Of a stretch of 57,357 nucleotides of DNA, positions 1 through 8,148 are shown in pieces (the stretch's first letter is position 1; each line of letters begins with the position of its first letter). The position numbers and the translations under genes are program-made. This DNA comes from Corynebacterium sp. GTDB lineage: Bacteria; Actinomycetota; Actinomycetes; Mycobacteriales; Mycobacteriaceae. Below the pieces are notes generated by a model. The model saw nothing but the letters and a program-made list of their open reading frames with translations, was not told the origin of the DNA and did not search any database. The stretch lies in assembly GCF_030538285.1 (NCBI RefSeq), contig NZ_JAUNUG010000016.1, positions 1 through 57,357 of the forward strand. Reading direction: 5' to 3'.

Positions 1-578
1 GGGCGACGAAGGACGTCGTCGGTGCGCAGCGCTTCCTGCAGCGCCTGTGGCGCCTGGTGGTCAGCGAGGAAACCGGCGACGCCCTCACCGAGCCGCTGGA
101 GCTGACCGACGAGGACAACAAGCAGCTCCACCGCACCATCGAGGGTGTGCGCGACGACTACGACAACCTGCGCGTCAACACCGTGGTGGCCAAGCTCATC
201 GAGTACGTCAACTACCTCACCAAGACCTACCCGGATGCCGTGCCGACCGCGGCCGTCGAACCGCTGGTCATCATGGTCGCACCCGTCGCCCCGCACATCG
301 CGGAGGAGCTGTGGAAGCGCCTCGGGCATGAGGGCACGGTCGCCTTCCAGGACTTCCCTACTTTCGACGAGAAGTGGCTTGTCGACGACGAGATCGAGCT
401 GCCCGTCCAGATCAACGGCAAGGTCCGCGCCCGCGTCATGGTCCCGGCCGATGCGCCGCAGGAGGACGTCATCGCGCGTGTCCTGGAGGAGCCGCGCGTC
501 GCCGCGGCCGTGGAGGGCAAGAACCTGGTTAAGCAGATCGTCGTGCCCGGCCGGATGGTCAACCTTGTGGTGAAGTAG
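1..578 (+). CDS. leuS: Leucyl-tRNA synthetase, C-terminal part (5' end outside window)
   Basis: Only the last ~191 codons are present; the reading frame enters at base 3 and ends at a TAG at 576-578. The product has the alpha-helical anticodon-binding domain of class Ia synthetases (helices around [20 protein letters not shown]) followed by the small C-terminal LeuRS domain with [13 protein letters not shown] and ending GRMVNLVVK, the usual end of bacterial LeuRS. It charges tRNA-Leu with leucine in the cytoplasm. The catalytic core (HIGH, KMSKS, editing domain) lies upstream of the window. The next gene starts 4 bp after the stop, so the two may be cotranscribed. Confidence 0.96.
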   Translation, partial: ATKDVVGAQRFLQRLWRLVVSEETGDALTEPLELTDEDNKQLHRTIEGVRDDYDNLRVNTVVAKLIEYVNYLTKTYPDAVPTAAVEPLVIMVAPVAPHIAEELWKRLGHEGTVAFQDFPTFDEKWLVDDEIELPVQINGKVRARVMVPADAPQEDVIARVLEEPRVAAAVEGKNLVKQIVVPGRMVNLVVK

Positions 579-582
579 GAGC

Positions 583-2031
583 ATGCAGCAGGTCGCGCGG
601 GCGGTGGCGGAGGCCACCGACACCGTTTTCGGGCTCATGGGCAACGGCAACGCTGCCCTCATCCGCGAGCTCGCCGACCTCGGCATTTCCCTCATTACCG
701 TGCGGCATGAGGCGGCGGCCATCGCGGCCGCTGACGCTTTCCAGCGCGCGACCGGCCGCCTGGCTGTCGCCACGACCACCTATGGCCCGGGTTTCACCAA
801 CGCCCTGACCCCGCTTATCGACGCCGCCCTCTCCCGCTCCCCACTCCTCTTTCTCGCCGGCAGCGATTCCGGTGCCGACCACGCGGCCCTGGTAGCAGCG
901 TGCGGGGTGCGCGTAGAGCAGGACGTTGCGGTGGCCGTCGAGTACGCGCTGCGCGAAAGCGCACCAGTCGTTGTGTTCCTCCCTTTCCGAAGGCCGGTGC
1001 CCGCTGCGGACCGCGGTGACGTCTCACGGTTGTTGTCGGACGCCGAGCAACCCCTCATCCTCGCTGGTCGCGGAGCTGTCGGCAGGCGCACAGAGGTGGT
1101 GGCGCTGGCGCAGGCCCTGGGCGCAGATGTGGCCACCACCGCGCCGGCGAAGGGCTTCTTCCAGGGCGTGGCCGGGGTGCGGGACCTGGGGATCTGCGGT
1201 GGTTTCTCCACCCCGGAGGCCCGCCTGGAGATGCGCGCCGCTGACGTTGTGCTGGTCGTCGGCGCCTCGCTCAACCGCTTCACCCTCATGCACTCCTTCC
1301 GGGCGGACGCGCATGTCATGCAACTGGATCCCCATGCACCCACCTCCCCGCGGGTGGACACGGTGCTTGAGGATCTGCCGGAGGTGAGGGGGTGCCGAGA
1401 AGCACGGCCCGCGGTGCGCACCACACACCACGTCGGGGATGGCGTGTGCGCTGACGGGCGTCTGGACCCGCGTAGTCTCTTCGTCCGCCTCAACGAGGTA
1501 CTGCCGAGCGAGCGCATCGTGGTCACTGACGGCGGCCACTTCATCGCCTGGCCGTGCATGTACCTTGACGTTCCCGGCCCTGACCACCTCGTGCTGGTGG
1601 GCACCGGTTTCGAGTCCATCGGACTCGGCTTCGGCTCCGCCGTCGGCGTTGTCGAAGCCGCCGGTTCGCGGCTGACCGTCCTGGTCACCGGTGATGGCGG
1701 CGGGCTCATGGCGCTTGCCGACGCCGAGTCCGTCATCCGCCGCGTCCACGCCACCGGCGGCCGCTGCGTGGTAGTCGTGGTCAACGATGCCGCCTACGGG
1801 GCCGAGGTCCACCAGTACGCCTGGCAGGGCGTGCCGGAGGAACCGATGCTCATCCCGGAGGTGGACTTCACCGCCGTCCTCGGAGCCTTCGGGGCACAGG
1901 GTGCGGTGGTGCGCACGTTGGATGATGTCGCGGTAATCGAGGACTGGTTGGCCTCGGGCGAATCAGGCACGTGGGTGCTCGATTGTCGGGTGTCGCGGTC
2001 GGTGGTGGCTCCTTTCCTGGCACGTAAGTAG
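583..2031 (+). CDS. Thiamine-diphosphate-dependent enzyme of the acetolactate synthase family, short form
   Basis: 482 aa. The N-terminal PYR domain carries the ThDP-activating Glu in VRHEAAA (~residue 46) and the ATTTYGPGFTN loop; a short central domain follows (LILAGRGAV, VVLVVGASLNR); the C-terminal PP domain has the metal/ThDP motif GDGGGLMALAD ... VVVNDAAYG (GDG-X~25-ND). Family members (IlvB, PpdC, MdlC) are usually 530-600 aa, so this is compact, with a shortened start and middle domain. Substrate cannot be read from sequence; it is not the housekeeping IlvB, which should sit with ilvN. The ATG lies 4 bp after leuS with AGGAG only 1 nt away, so translational coupling or a downstream GTG start is possible. 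The stop codon touches a repeated palindrome. Confidence 0.8.
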   Translation: MQQVARAVAEATDTVFGLMGNGNAALIRELADLGISLITVRHEAAAIAAADAFQRATGRLAVATTTYGPGFTNALTPLIDAALSRSPLLFLAGSDSGADHAALVAACGVRVEQDVAVAVEYALRESAPVVVFLPFRRPVPAADRGDVSRLLSDAEQPLILAGRGAVGRRTEVVALAQALGADVATTAPAKGFFQGVAGVRDLGICGGFSTPEARLEMRAADVVLVVGASLNRFTLMHSFRADAHVMQLDPHAPTSPRVDTVLEDLPEVRGCREARPAVRTTHHVGDGVCADGRLDPRSLFVRLNEVLPSERIVVTDGGHFIAWPCMYLDVPGPDHLVLVGTGFESIGLGFGSAVGVVEAAGSRLTVLVTGDGGGLMALADAESVIRRVHATGGRCVVVVVNDAAYGAEVHQYAWQGVPEEPMLIPEVDFTAVLGAFGAQGAVVRTLDDVAVIEDWLASGESGTWVLDCRVSRSVVAPFLARK

Positions 2032-2046
2032 TGCGCAGCTGCGCAC
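2031..2046. repeat. Palindrome GTGCGCAGCTGCGCAC, copy 1
   Basis: Perfect 16-bp palindrome between two converging genes; it shares its first base with the stop codon of the ThDP enzyme gene and lies 3 bp before the stop of the HNH gene. The same 16-mer occurs at 13355, 30352 and 45476, always between genes. Flanks here are AGTA and AGTTT, so the stem cannot be extended much. It could act as a bidirectional transcription stop or as a protein site. Confidence 0.85.
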
Positions 2047-2049
2047 AGT

Positions 2050-3282
2050 TTAGGTGCCTTGACCTGGTTCAATGTCGTCGAAGGTGTTTTCGTGCTCCCA
2101 TATGTCGAGCAGGTCATCGTCGCCGCGGGGGACGGGTCCGTGGGTGTAGCTGTCGGCGTGCTGCCCCATTGCGAGGTCGAGCATCGGAGGCTGGTTATCC
2201 ACGGACGTATAAGACTCTCCCCCGGGGAAGCGGAAACGCAGCAGGGTCGGGTCGATCGAGTCCGGGACGATGACCAGCTCACCGTTGGCAATCATGGCGT
2301 GATGGAGGGAGCACAGGGGGATGAGGTTGTCTAAGTCGGTGAGGCCGCCGGATGCCCAGTCCTTGATGTGGTGGAACTGTAGCCAGTGGGTGTGGTCGCA
2401 CCCCGGGGTGGCGCACTGGTGGTTCCAGCGCGTGAGCAGGGCCTTCTCCTGGGCGCGGGTGACCAGACGGGAGGCCCGCCCGAGGTGGAGAATGCGCCCG
2501 CGGGCGCCGCGGATCTGTACGGCGAGGACCCCGTTGATGATGCTGCGTAGCAGCTCCGTGCCTTCTGCTGCGGGCTGGGCTGGGATGCGGACGTTGTCAT
2601 CAGGGTCAATGATGATGGTGACCTGCGCTCCGGGGGCGTTCGTCTTGGCCTCCGGGTTGGTGCGTGCGAGGCGGAGCAGGCCCATGAAAGAGCCGAGGAG
2701 GGTGGTCGTGCGGGGCGCGCCGAAGCGCGTGGTGTCCTTGTCTGGCCCTTCGGCCAACTCAGCGGCCTTGAGGGAGGCGAGGAACTCGGCGCCATGCTCG
2801 GGGTCGAAAGAACCCCAGAACCGCACCCCGCCGGTCTCCTTATCCACGGCCACAGACAGACGGTTCTTCGGACGGGGCTTTCCGCCGTTGGGGCGGGGCC
2901 GGCCGGCGAGCAGGGTCTCCAGCTCCTGGAGGGGGTGGTCGAGGGCAAGGCGGACGAGCTCACTCTCGTTGTCCACGGTGAGGTAAGGCAGGAGCAGCCG
3001 CACCTTGGAGTAGCTGATATCTCCTTCAGCGAAATGGTGGGTGAGCAGTGGGAAGGCGAGCAGGCTCCGGCCGACCTGCAGGTACTCATAGGCGGTTCGA
3101 CGGGATAGGTCCTGGGTGCGCATCACCCAGGAAACGGTGCCGGCTGAGCCGCTGAGTTCACGTGCATCGAATTCGGCGAGGTGGAGGATGAAGGCGGCCT
3201 TGTGGCGGGTGAGGGAACGGTGGGCGGTAGTCAGGGCGGTGGACAGTTGGCGGTCGGTGAGCGTGTTGATCGTGGCGAGCAT
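2050..3282 (-). CDS. HNH endonuclease-domain protein, DUF222 / 13E12-repeat family
   Basis: 410 aa from the ATG at 3282 (MLATINTLTDRQL), preceded by GGGGAATC as ribosome site; an open frame continues upstream but would run through the neighbouring gene. The N-terminal two thirds is the DUF222 helical region (motifs LSRRTAYEYLQVGRSL, YSKVRLLLPYL). The C-terminal part has the HNH zinc site: CATPGCDHTHWLQFHHIKDWASGG.. then NLIPLCSLHH, with the two Cys pairs and the catalytic His all present. These proteins occur in many copies in actinobacterial genomes and are thought to be mobile or selfish nucleases; biological role unproven. It stands alone between a palindrome and a membrane gene that appears to lack its 5' end. 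Confidence 0.88.
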   Translation of the reverse strand: MLATINTLTDRQLSTALTTAHRSLTRHKAAFILHLAEFDARELSGSAGTVSWVMRTQDLSRRTAYEYLQVGRSLLAFPLLTHHFAEGDISYSKVRLLLPYLTVDNESELVRLALDHPLQELETLLAGRPRPNGGKPRPKNRLSVAVDKETGGVRFWGSFDPEHGAEFLASLKAAELAEGPDKDTTRFGAPRTTTLLGSFMGLLRLARTNPEAKTNAPGAQVTIIIDPDDNVRIPAQPAAEGTELLRSIINGVLAVQIRGARGRILHLGRASRLVTRAQEKALLTRWNHQCATPGCDHTHWLQFHHIKDWASGGLTDLDNLIPLCSLHHAMIANGELVIVPDSIDPTLLRFRFPGGESYTSVDNQPPMLDLAMGQHADSYTHGPVPRGDDDLLDIWEHENTFDDIEPGQGT

Positions 3283-3304
3283 GATTCCCCGTTGACTCGC
3301 TTTC

Positions 3305-4369
3305 ATGCGCACCATCATTATCATCGGCTGTGTCGGCATGATCGCCATGCTGGCCATCCACTTCACCCTCCTGGCCTGGAACTTCCGCGAGTTCAACGCC
3401 TTCAAGCAGACCGCGGCCTACCAGAACCTGAAGTCCACCAACGCCGAGGTCACCCTCATGGCCATTCCGCTCACTCTGGGCATGAGCGTCAACGGTGCCT
3501 TCGTCGCCGCGATGGCTCTGGTCCCGGGCCTGTGGGGCATCATCCAGTCCCTCATGCCGCTGGCCCTGCTCGCCTACGGTGCGGTCGGCGTCCTGGCCCT
3601 GGTCATCATGACCAACTACCTGCGCCGCATCATCGGCGGCGGCTTCTCCTTCGAGGCCAACGTTGGCCTCAACCAGCTCCTCGCCGCCTTCTCCATGGCC
3701 ATGGTCGCCGTCGGCTTCGGCGCGCCCGCCGCCATGGGCACCAACCCGCTGGTCGTGCTCATCGGCGTGTGGGGCTCCATGCTCTTCGGCTTCATCTCGG
3801 TCCTGCTCTTCGGAGTCTTCCTCGTCGTCGGCGTCATGAGCATCATGCAGTACGGCCTCGCACAACCGAACTCCGCCACCCTCTGGCTCGCCGTCCCCGT
3901 CCTCACCCTGTGGTCCATTACGGTCCTGCGTGATCGGCACGGTGTGCAGACGCTTATCGACGCTGGCCCGGCCGGCCCCCAGAACCACCCCCAGTCCTCG
4001 GTCGCCGTTCTGCTGTTCCTCAGCTTCATGATCCTCGCCCAGGTCGCCTTCCTCGGCCTCGGCTGGGTGGTCATGCGCTCCAACGGCTTCTTCCAGCGCT
4101 TCGTCACCAGCCGCGAGGAAACCTCGCCCGTTGCCTTCACCCTGGTCTGCCCGGGCGTCGGCCTGGCCGCCCTGTCGATGTTCTACATCAATGTCGGCCT
4201 GATCCAGAACGGCCTCGTCGAGAAGTTCTCCAGCCTCTACTACGTTCTGCTGCTCGGCCCGACCGCCGTCGCAATCGTGACCATGTGGCTGGCCTTCACC
4301 CTGTTCCGCAACCAGCTGTCTACGGCCAGTAAATTCGCCCAGGAGCAGAAGGTCCTGGTCAACGCCTAG
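3305..4369 (+). CDS. Multi-pass membrane protein (TsoY-like), probably N-terminally truncated
   Basis: 354 aa with about nine to ten hydrophobic segments (first at ~3-25, last at ~315-335). From memory it resembles the TsoY/SLAC1-TehA-like family, with characteristic stretches NAEVTLMAIPLTLGMSVN and GVWGSMLFGF; the assignment is tentative. In-frame stop TGA sits at 3293-3295, and no Shine-Dalgarno lies ahead of the ATG at 3305. I recall relatives having ~60-70 more residues at the front (an extra membrane segment), so this copy may have lost its 5' end at the junction with the HNH gene, which starts only 22 bp away on the other strand. It overlaps the end of the acuI-like gene by 4 bp. Confidence 0.6.
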   Translation: MRTIIIIGCVGMIAMLAIHFTLLAWNFREFNAFKQTAAYQNLKSTNAEVTLMAIPLTLGMSVNGAFVAAMALVPGLWGIIQSLMPLALLAYGAVGVLALVIMTNYLRRIIGGGFSFEANVGLNQLLAAFSMAMVAVGFGAPAAMGTNPLVVLIGVWGSMLFGFISVLLFGVFLVVGVMSIMQYGLAQPNSATLWLAVPVLTLWSITVLRDRHGVQTLIDAGPAGPQNHPQSSVAVLLFLSFMILAQVAFLGLGWVVMRSNGFFQRFVTSREETSPVAFTLVCPGVGLAALSMFYINVGLIQNGLVEKFSSLYYVLLLGPTAVAIVTMWLAFTLFRNQLSTASKFAQEQKVLVNA

Positions 4370-5298
4370 ATCTCAACGACTGTGCGTCCGCGCAGCTGAC
4401 CGTCCATAAGCTTCTCACCTGCGGAAACCACCTCATCCAGCGAAATGGTGGTGGTGAGGGAGGTGAGGATGTCGAGGTCGAGGGTGGCGTCGAGAAGCTC
4501 CCACGCACGTTCCCGCACCGGGCGCGGGGCGTCGACGGAGTTGATGCCCACCAACTTCACGCCGCGCAGGATAAACGGCAACACGGTGGCCGGCAGATCC
4601 GGGCCCTGGGTAAGACCACAGGCGGTGACGGTGCCGCCCCACACCGTTTGCGCGCAGGCGTTGACCAAGGTGTGGGAGCCGACGCAGTCGACCACGCCCG
4701 CCCAACGGGCCTTCTGGAGGGGGCGGCCCGGCTCGTCGAGACGGCCAATGAGCTCGGCGGCACCGAGACCGCGCAGCCAGTCGGAGTGCTCGGGGCGACC
4801 TGTGGAAGCGACGACGTCGTAGCCCAGGCGTGCCAGCAGGTGCACAGCGATGGAACCGACACCGCCGGTGGCGCCGGTGACCAGCACCTCGCCGTCCTCC
4901 ACGCCCTGTTCCCGCAGCGCCACGACGGACATCGCGGCGGTGAAACCGGCGGTGCCGATCGCGGCGGCGTGCCAGGCATCGAAACGCTCCGGAACGGGGA
5001 TGGCGGCGTCGGCGGGGACGCGCTGTTGCGTCGTGTAACCACCGTGGCGGAACTCCCCCAGGCCCGTGCCGTTGACGGTGTACAACTGCCCCTCAGAGGT
5101 GCCCACCACATCGATGCCCGGCACCAGCGGATCCACCCGCATGACGCCCTTGTCACCGCGCAGCGCCATCGCATCCTTGTAATTGAGGGAGGAATGGGTG
5201 ACGTCGATAAACATGTCGCCGTCGCCGAGGAACAGCTCCTCCCGGAGTTCGGTGGTGACGCCGTCGTCGGTACGCGTGACAACAAGAGACTTGTTCAT
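4366..5298 (-). CDS. acuI: Acryloyl-CoA reductase / YhdH-family quinone oxidoreductase
   Basis: 310 aa, a zinc-free medium-chain dehydrogenase/reductase. N-terminal GroES-like domain with SSLNYKDAMALRG and PLVPGIDVVG, then the NADPH-binding Rossmann domain with VTGATGGVGSIAVHLLA (~residues 139-155) and the GTAGFTAAMSV segment ahead of it. Family members (AcuI, YhdH) reduce acryloyl-CoA to propionyl-CoA with NADPH in the cytoplasm. Length is normal for the family (~325). It converges with the membrane gene on the plus strand (4-bp overlap) and diverges from the vanZ-like remnant, giving a 27-bp shared upstream gap. Exact substrate is inferred from family only. Confidence 0.85.
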   Translation of the reverse strand: MNKSLVVTRTDDGVTTELREELFLGDGDMFIDVTHSSLNYKDAMALRGDKGVMRVDPLVPGIDVVGTSEGQLYTVNGTGLGEFRHGGYTTQQRVPADAAIPVPERFDAWHAAAIGTAGFTAAMSVVALREQGVEDGEVLVTGATGGVGSIAVHLLARLGYDVVASTGRPEHSDWLRGLGAAELIGRLDEPGRPLQKARWAGVVDCVGSHTLVNACAQTVWGGTVTACGLTQGPDLPATVLPFILRGVKLVGINSVDAPRPVRERAWELLDATLDLDILTSLTTTISLDEVVSAGEKLMDGQLRGRTVVEI

Positions 5299-5325
5299 GG
5301 GACCACGCTAGCTAGATTGGGGGCC

Positions 5326-5809
5326 ATGCGCAGACTTACCTGGTTGGCTCTCGCCGCGTACTCCGCGGTCATGATCGCCCTGACGATGCTCAAGGCGTTC
5401 TACCGGATCGGCTACCTGTGGGAACCGGCCGTGCACCGCCACCGTGAGCTGCGTCTTGTCCCCTTCGAGGACCTCGTCGGAGCAGTCAGCTGGTTCGCCC
5501 CGGTCTCCCTTCGGCGTGCTCGTGTACATGCTGGTGGGCCGTGTGCGAGGGACGGTCCTCGTCGGATTCCTGACCTCCCTGGCCATCGAGATCGCCCAGT
5601 ACGTCTTCGCCCTCGGTTACTCGGACATCGACGACCTGCTCATGAACACCCTCGGGGCCTTCCTCGGTGCGCTGGTGGCCAGGGCGTTCGGACCGCGCTG
5701 GCACAAGGTGTGGATCAGCCTGGCGCTGGCGTTGGGCGTGGTGTTCGCGGTGCTCGTCGGCCTGGGGGAAAGGCTGGGTGATTCGGACAAGGTCGTCGAC
5801 GTCTACTAG
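5326..5809 (+). pseudogene. VanZ-family membrane protein, frameshifted
   Basis: ATG at 5326 follows GGGGG. Frame 1 encodes MRRLTWLALAAYSAVMIAL (first membrane segment) up to LVPFEDLVGAVSWFAP near 5500; the rest of a VanZ domain continues in the next frame from about 5507 as PFGVLVYMLVGRVRG, then LTSLAIEIAQYVFALGYSDI and DDLLMNTLGAFLGAL, the VanZ signature, to the TAG at 5807-5809. The two halves also lack about ten residues that normally join them, suggesting a small out-of-frame deletion near 5500 and not only a read error. VanZ proteins are linked to teicoplanin resistance in enterococci; most actinobacterial members have no known role. Confidence 0.75.
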
Positions 5810-5848
5810 GTAGGCTCGGGGCCACCGCCCATTGTGAGGAGAACCACC

Positions 5849-6196
5849 ATGTCCATCGTCGACGACAAGGCCCGCCAGCTCCTGGAGAAGGCGTGTGCCG
5901 CCGACAACGGTCGCGCCGCCAAGATGCTGGTCAACGACGGCCCGCTCCGCCAGACCGTCATCGCCCTCAAGCAGGGCACCGAGCTGCAGGAGCACAACTC
6001 CCCGCCCGCCGCCTCCATCTTCCTGTTCACCGGCCAAGTGAAGGTCGCCGGCCAGGAGGAGACCACCATCGGCGCCGGTCAGCTGGTCACACTCACCCAC
6101 CAGCGGCACTCCGTGTCCGCCCTGGAGGACTCCGTCTTCCTGCTCACCACCGTCACCAGCGTCGAGGGGCGGGAGTCGCACGGCGGACAGTCGTGA
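5849..6196 (+). CDS. Small cupin-domain protein
   Basis: 115 aa from the ATG at 5849, preceded by GTGAGGAGA at proper spacing (an upstream in-frame start would place the RBS inside the gene). A single cupin_2 barrel covers most of it: LKQGTELQEHNSPPAASIFLFTGQVKVAGQEETTIGAGQLVTL. The first cupin motif has only one His (EHNSPPA) and the second has HQRH, so metal binding is possible. No catalytic role can be assigned; small cupins often act as sensors, sugar or metal binders. The stop overlaps the first codon of a decayed lipoprotein-like frame. Confidence 0.7.
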   Translation: MSIVDDKARQLLEKACAADNGRAAKMLVNDGPLRQTVIALKQGTELQEHNSPPAASIFLFTGQVKVAGQEETTIGAGQLVTLTHQRHSVSALEDSVFLLTTVTSVEGRESHGGQS

Positions 6197-6474
6197 GACT
6201 GCTTTCCGCGCTGGCCGTGGTGCCCCTGGCCGCACGGACGTCCGGGGCCAGCTCGGGATCATCGTGCAGCCCTGCGGCCTGGACATCGACGTCGTGAGCA
6301 TCGACGGAGACAAGGGCAGCCGGGGCGAAGCACAAGGGGGATGAACAGGTGCGGAGAGTGCTGACGACCTGGAACCACATCGCCGCACTCCGGGACGGCG
6401 AGGTCCTCATCGGCAATGATTCACCCCCGACGATCGTGACCCGGGAACACTTCGCGCCCAGTTCATGCCAATAA
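6193..6474 (+). pseudogene. Remnant of a secreted or lipoprotein gene, multiply frameshifted
   Basis: A GTG at 6193 overlaps the cupin stop (GTGA) and opens MRLLSALAVVPLAARTSG, a plausible signal peptide. The sequence then makes protein-like sense only by changing frame: GIIVQPCGLDIDVVSIDGD near 6256-6315, stopping at TGA 6341-6343, and then DEQVRRVLTTWNHIAALRDG to a TAA at 6472-6474. Three consecutive frames with coherent amino-acid composition and no intact ORF suggest a gene decayed by at least two indels. Family not recognised. Confidence 0.5.
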
Positions 6475-6514
6475 CCGCGCTCGAGGTGGTGGGTGCCGGG
6501 TACTGTTGCTGAGC

Positions 6515-7543
6515 ATGAGGAAAGCCCTGGTCGCCCTGGTCACAAGTATCTGCGTCGCCACTCCCGTGGCCGGGGCATCGAGCATCCCCCGCATCCCGGT
6601 GTTGTCCTCCGGCCATGATGTCAGCTCGCGCTCCTTCGGCTCCGAGATTGGTCTGTCCTCCGGGGCGGCCCTCGAACTCTCCTCCGGGCCCGTGGTGGAG
6701 GTGTCCTCCGAATCCCGCCTCGCGCAGGAGCTCGGTTCCACCATGAGCCTGTCCTCTGATTATCCTCTCGGTGCGCCATTCAACGACCTTAATTGCATAC
6801 CGACGCCCACCTACCCCTCCCCCGTCATCCTCATCCACGGCACCGCCGGTGGAGCTCATCACTTGGGAGCGCTGGCGACGCGGCTAGCCGAGGAGGGCGC
6901 CTGCATCTGGGGTCTGAATTACGGAGCGAACCAGGTCAGTGCACTCAGCGCTTCCGCGGGGCGTTATGGCTACGCGGACCCGTACGCCAGCCTCGACGAG
7001 GTGGCGGAGTTCATCGATCGTGTGAAAGCCCGCACCGGCTCTGCAGAAGTGGATCTGGTGGGCCACTCGCAGGGCGGCACCCTCGTCAAGGGCTACATCA
7101 GTGGCCGCGGCGTCGCCGACAATGTGCGCCGCGCCGTCACCCTTGGGGCGACTTTCCGGGGCACCGACGTCAACGGGCTCGGTTCCGTCGGCACCGCACT
7201 GCCCAGCTCCACCTCCTTCTGGGCCGGAGAAGCCGCAGCCCAGCAGCTCACCGACTCTGACTTTGTCAGCTGGCTGAACACGCTTCCCGACGCCGCCCCC
7301 AACGTCATCTACACCGCGCTCTACACCGCGGGCGACACCATCGCCACGCCGAACGACACCTCCATGATCCTCACGCCGGGCGCCGATGCCGCCAACATCG
7401 AGGTGGAGGCTGCCTGCGAGCGACCCATCCACCACAGTGACCTCCCTGTGGATCACGGCGTCATGGACCTCATCCTGTGGGGACTTACCCGCGCGCCCGG
7501 CGACCACTCGCCCGCGCCGGGCACCTGCGGGCCACTGCACTAG
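6515..7543 (+). CDS. Secreted lipase/esterase (alpha/beta hydrolase)
   Basis: 342 aa from the ATG at 6515. MRKALVALVTSICVATPVAG is a Sec signal peptide with cleavage likely after AGA. The mature start is Ser-rich (four repeats of the type LSSG, VSSE; ~residues 30-85), perhaps a flexible linker. The hydrolase begins at PVILIHGTAGGAHHLGALA (oxyanion HG) and contains the nucleophile elbow VDLVGHSQGGTLVKG (Ser at ~184); the His is probably in DLPVDHGVMD near the C-terminus and the Asp in TAGDTIATP. This matches the bacterial class of EstA/lipase_2 triacylglycerol lipases common in actinobacteria. The gene converges with chrA with a 4-bp overlap of stop codons. Confidence 0.85.
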   Translation: MRKALVALVTSICVATPVAGASSIPRIPVLSSGHDVSSRSFGSEIGLSSGAALELSSGPVVEVSSESRLAQELGSTMSLSSDYPLGAPFNDLNCIPTPTYPSPVILIHGTAGGAHHLGALATRLAEEGACIWGLNYGANQVSALSASAGRYGYADPYASLDEVAEFIDRVKARTGSAEVDLVGHSQGGTLVKGYISGRGVADNVRRAVTLGATFRGTDVNGLGSVGTALPSSTSFWAGEAAAQQLTDSDFVSWLNTLPDAAPNVIYTALYTAGDTIATPNDTSMILTPGADAANIEVEAACERPIHHSDLPVDHGVMDLILWGLTRAPGDHSPAPGTCGPLH

Positions 7544-8148
7544 ATCACGCGCTGCTCGCGGGCGGCGGTGATCGCGGCGGTGCGGGTTCCCACACCCAGC
7601 TTCTGAAAGATGTGCACCAGGTGTGTCTTCACGGTGGCCTCGGAAATGAAGAGCATCTTCGCCAGTTCCCGATTGCTGGCCCCAGTCTCCAGCGCCTGCA
7701 GAATCTCGATCTCCCGGGCGGACAGGGCCTGCGAGGGACGGCTCATTCTTTCGGCCAGCGCCCCGGTGACCTCCGGGGCGAGGGTGCGGCGGCCGACGGC
7801 GGTGGCCACGACGGCGTCGTGAAGTACCTGTTCAGGGGCATCCTTGAGCAGATAACCGAGGGCACCGGCCTCGACGGCGGCGACGATGTCGGCCTGCGTG
7901 TCGTAGGTGGTGAGGATGAGTACCGGCGGGCCGCCAGCCGCGCGGAGACGTCGGGTGGCGGTGATGCCGTCCATGCCGGGCATCTGGATATCGCACACCA
8001 CCACGTCCACCTCTTCGCGGGTGGCACGCAGGGCGTCGGCGCCGTCGGAGCCCTCTGCGACGACCGTGATGTCGGGGAAAGCGTCGAGGATGGTGCGCAG
8101 GCCAGCGCGGACGACGGGGTGATCGTCGATAAGCATGACACGGATCAT
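7540..8148 (-). CDS. chrA: Response regulator of the heme-responsive ChrSA system (NarL/LuxR type)
   Basis: 202 aa. Receiver domain with the acidic pair LIDDH (8-9), phospho-acceptor Asp at ~53 in VVCDIQMPGMDG, and conserved Lys in LLKDAPE; C-terminal LuxR-type helix-turn-helix LSAREIEILQALETG .. ATVKTHLVHIFQKLGV (~140-185). The start overlaps the kinase stop by 4 bp, so both are one operon. The kinase is divergent from an hrtB-hrtA ABC exporter, the arrangement of ChrSA/HrtBA in C. glutamicum and C. diphtheriae, where the regulator activates hrtBA when heme is in excess. Assignment comes from domain type plus gene order, since NarL regulators are many. Confidence 0.82.
   Translation of the reverse strand: MIRVMLIDDHPVVRAGLRTILDAFPDITVVAEGSDGADALRATREEVDVVVCDIQMPGMDGITATRRLRAAGGPPVLILTTYDTQADIVAAVEAGALGYLLKDAPEQVLHDAVVATAVGRRTLAPEVTGALAERMSRPSQALSAREIEILQALETGASNRELAKMLFISEATVKTHLVHIFQKLGVGTRTAAITAAREQRVI

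Noticed and set aside
2050-3282. Insertion sequence or group II intron carrying the HNH gene
   Set aside because: No terminal inverted repeats, target duplication or intron structure found around the gene; only the truncation next door hints at mobility.
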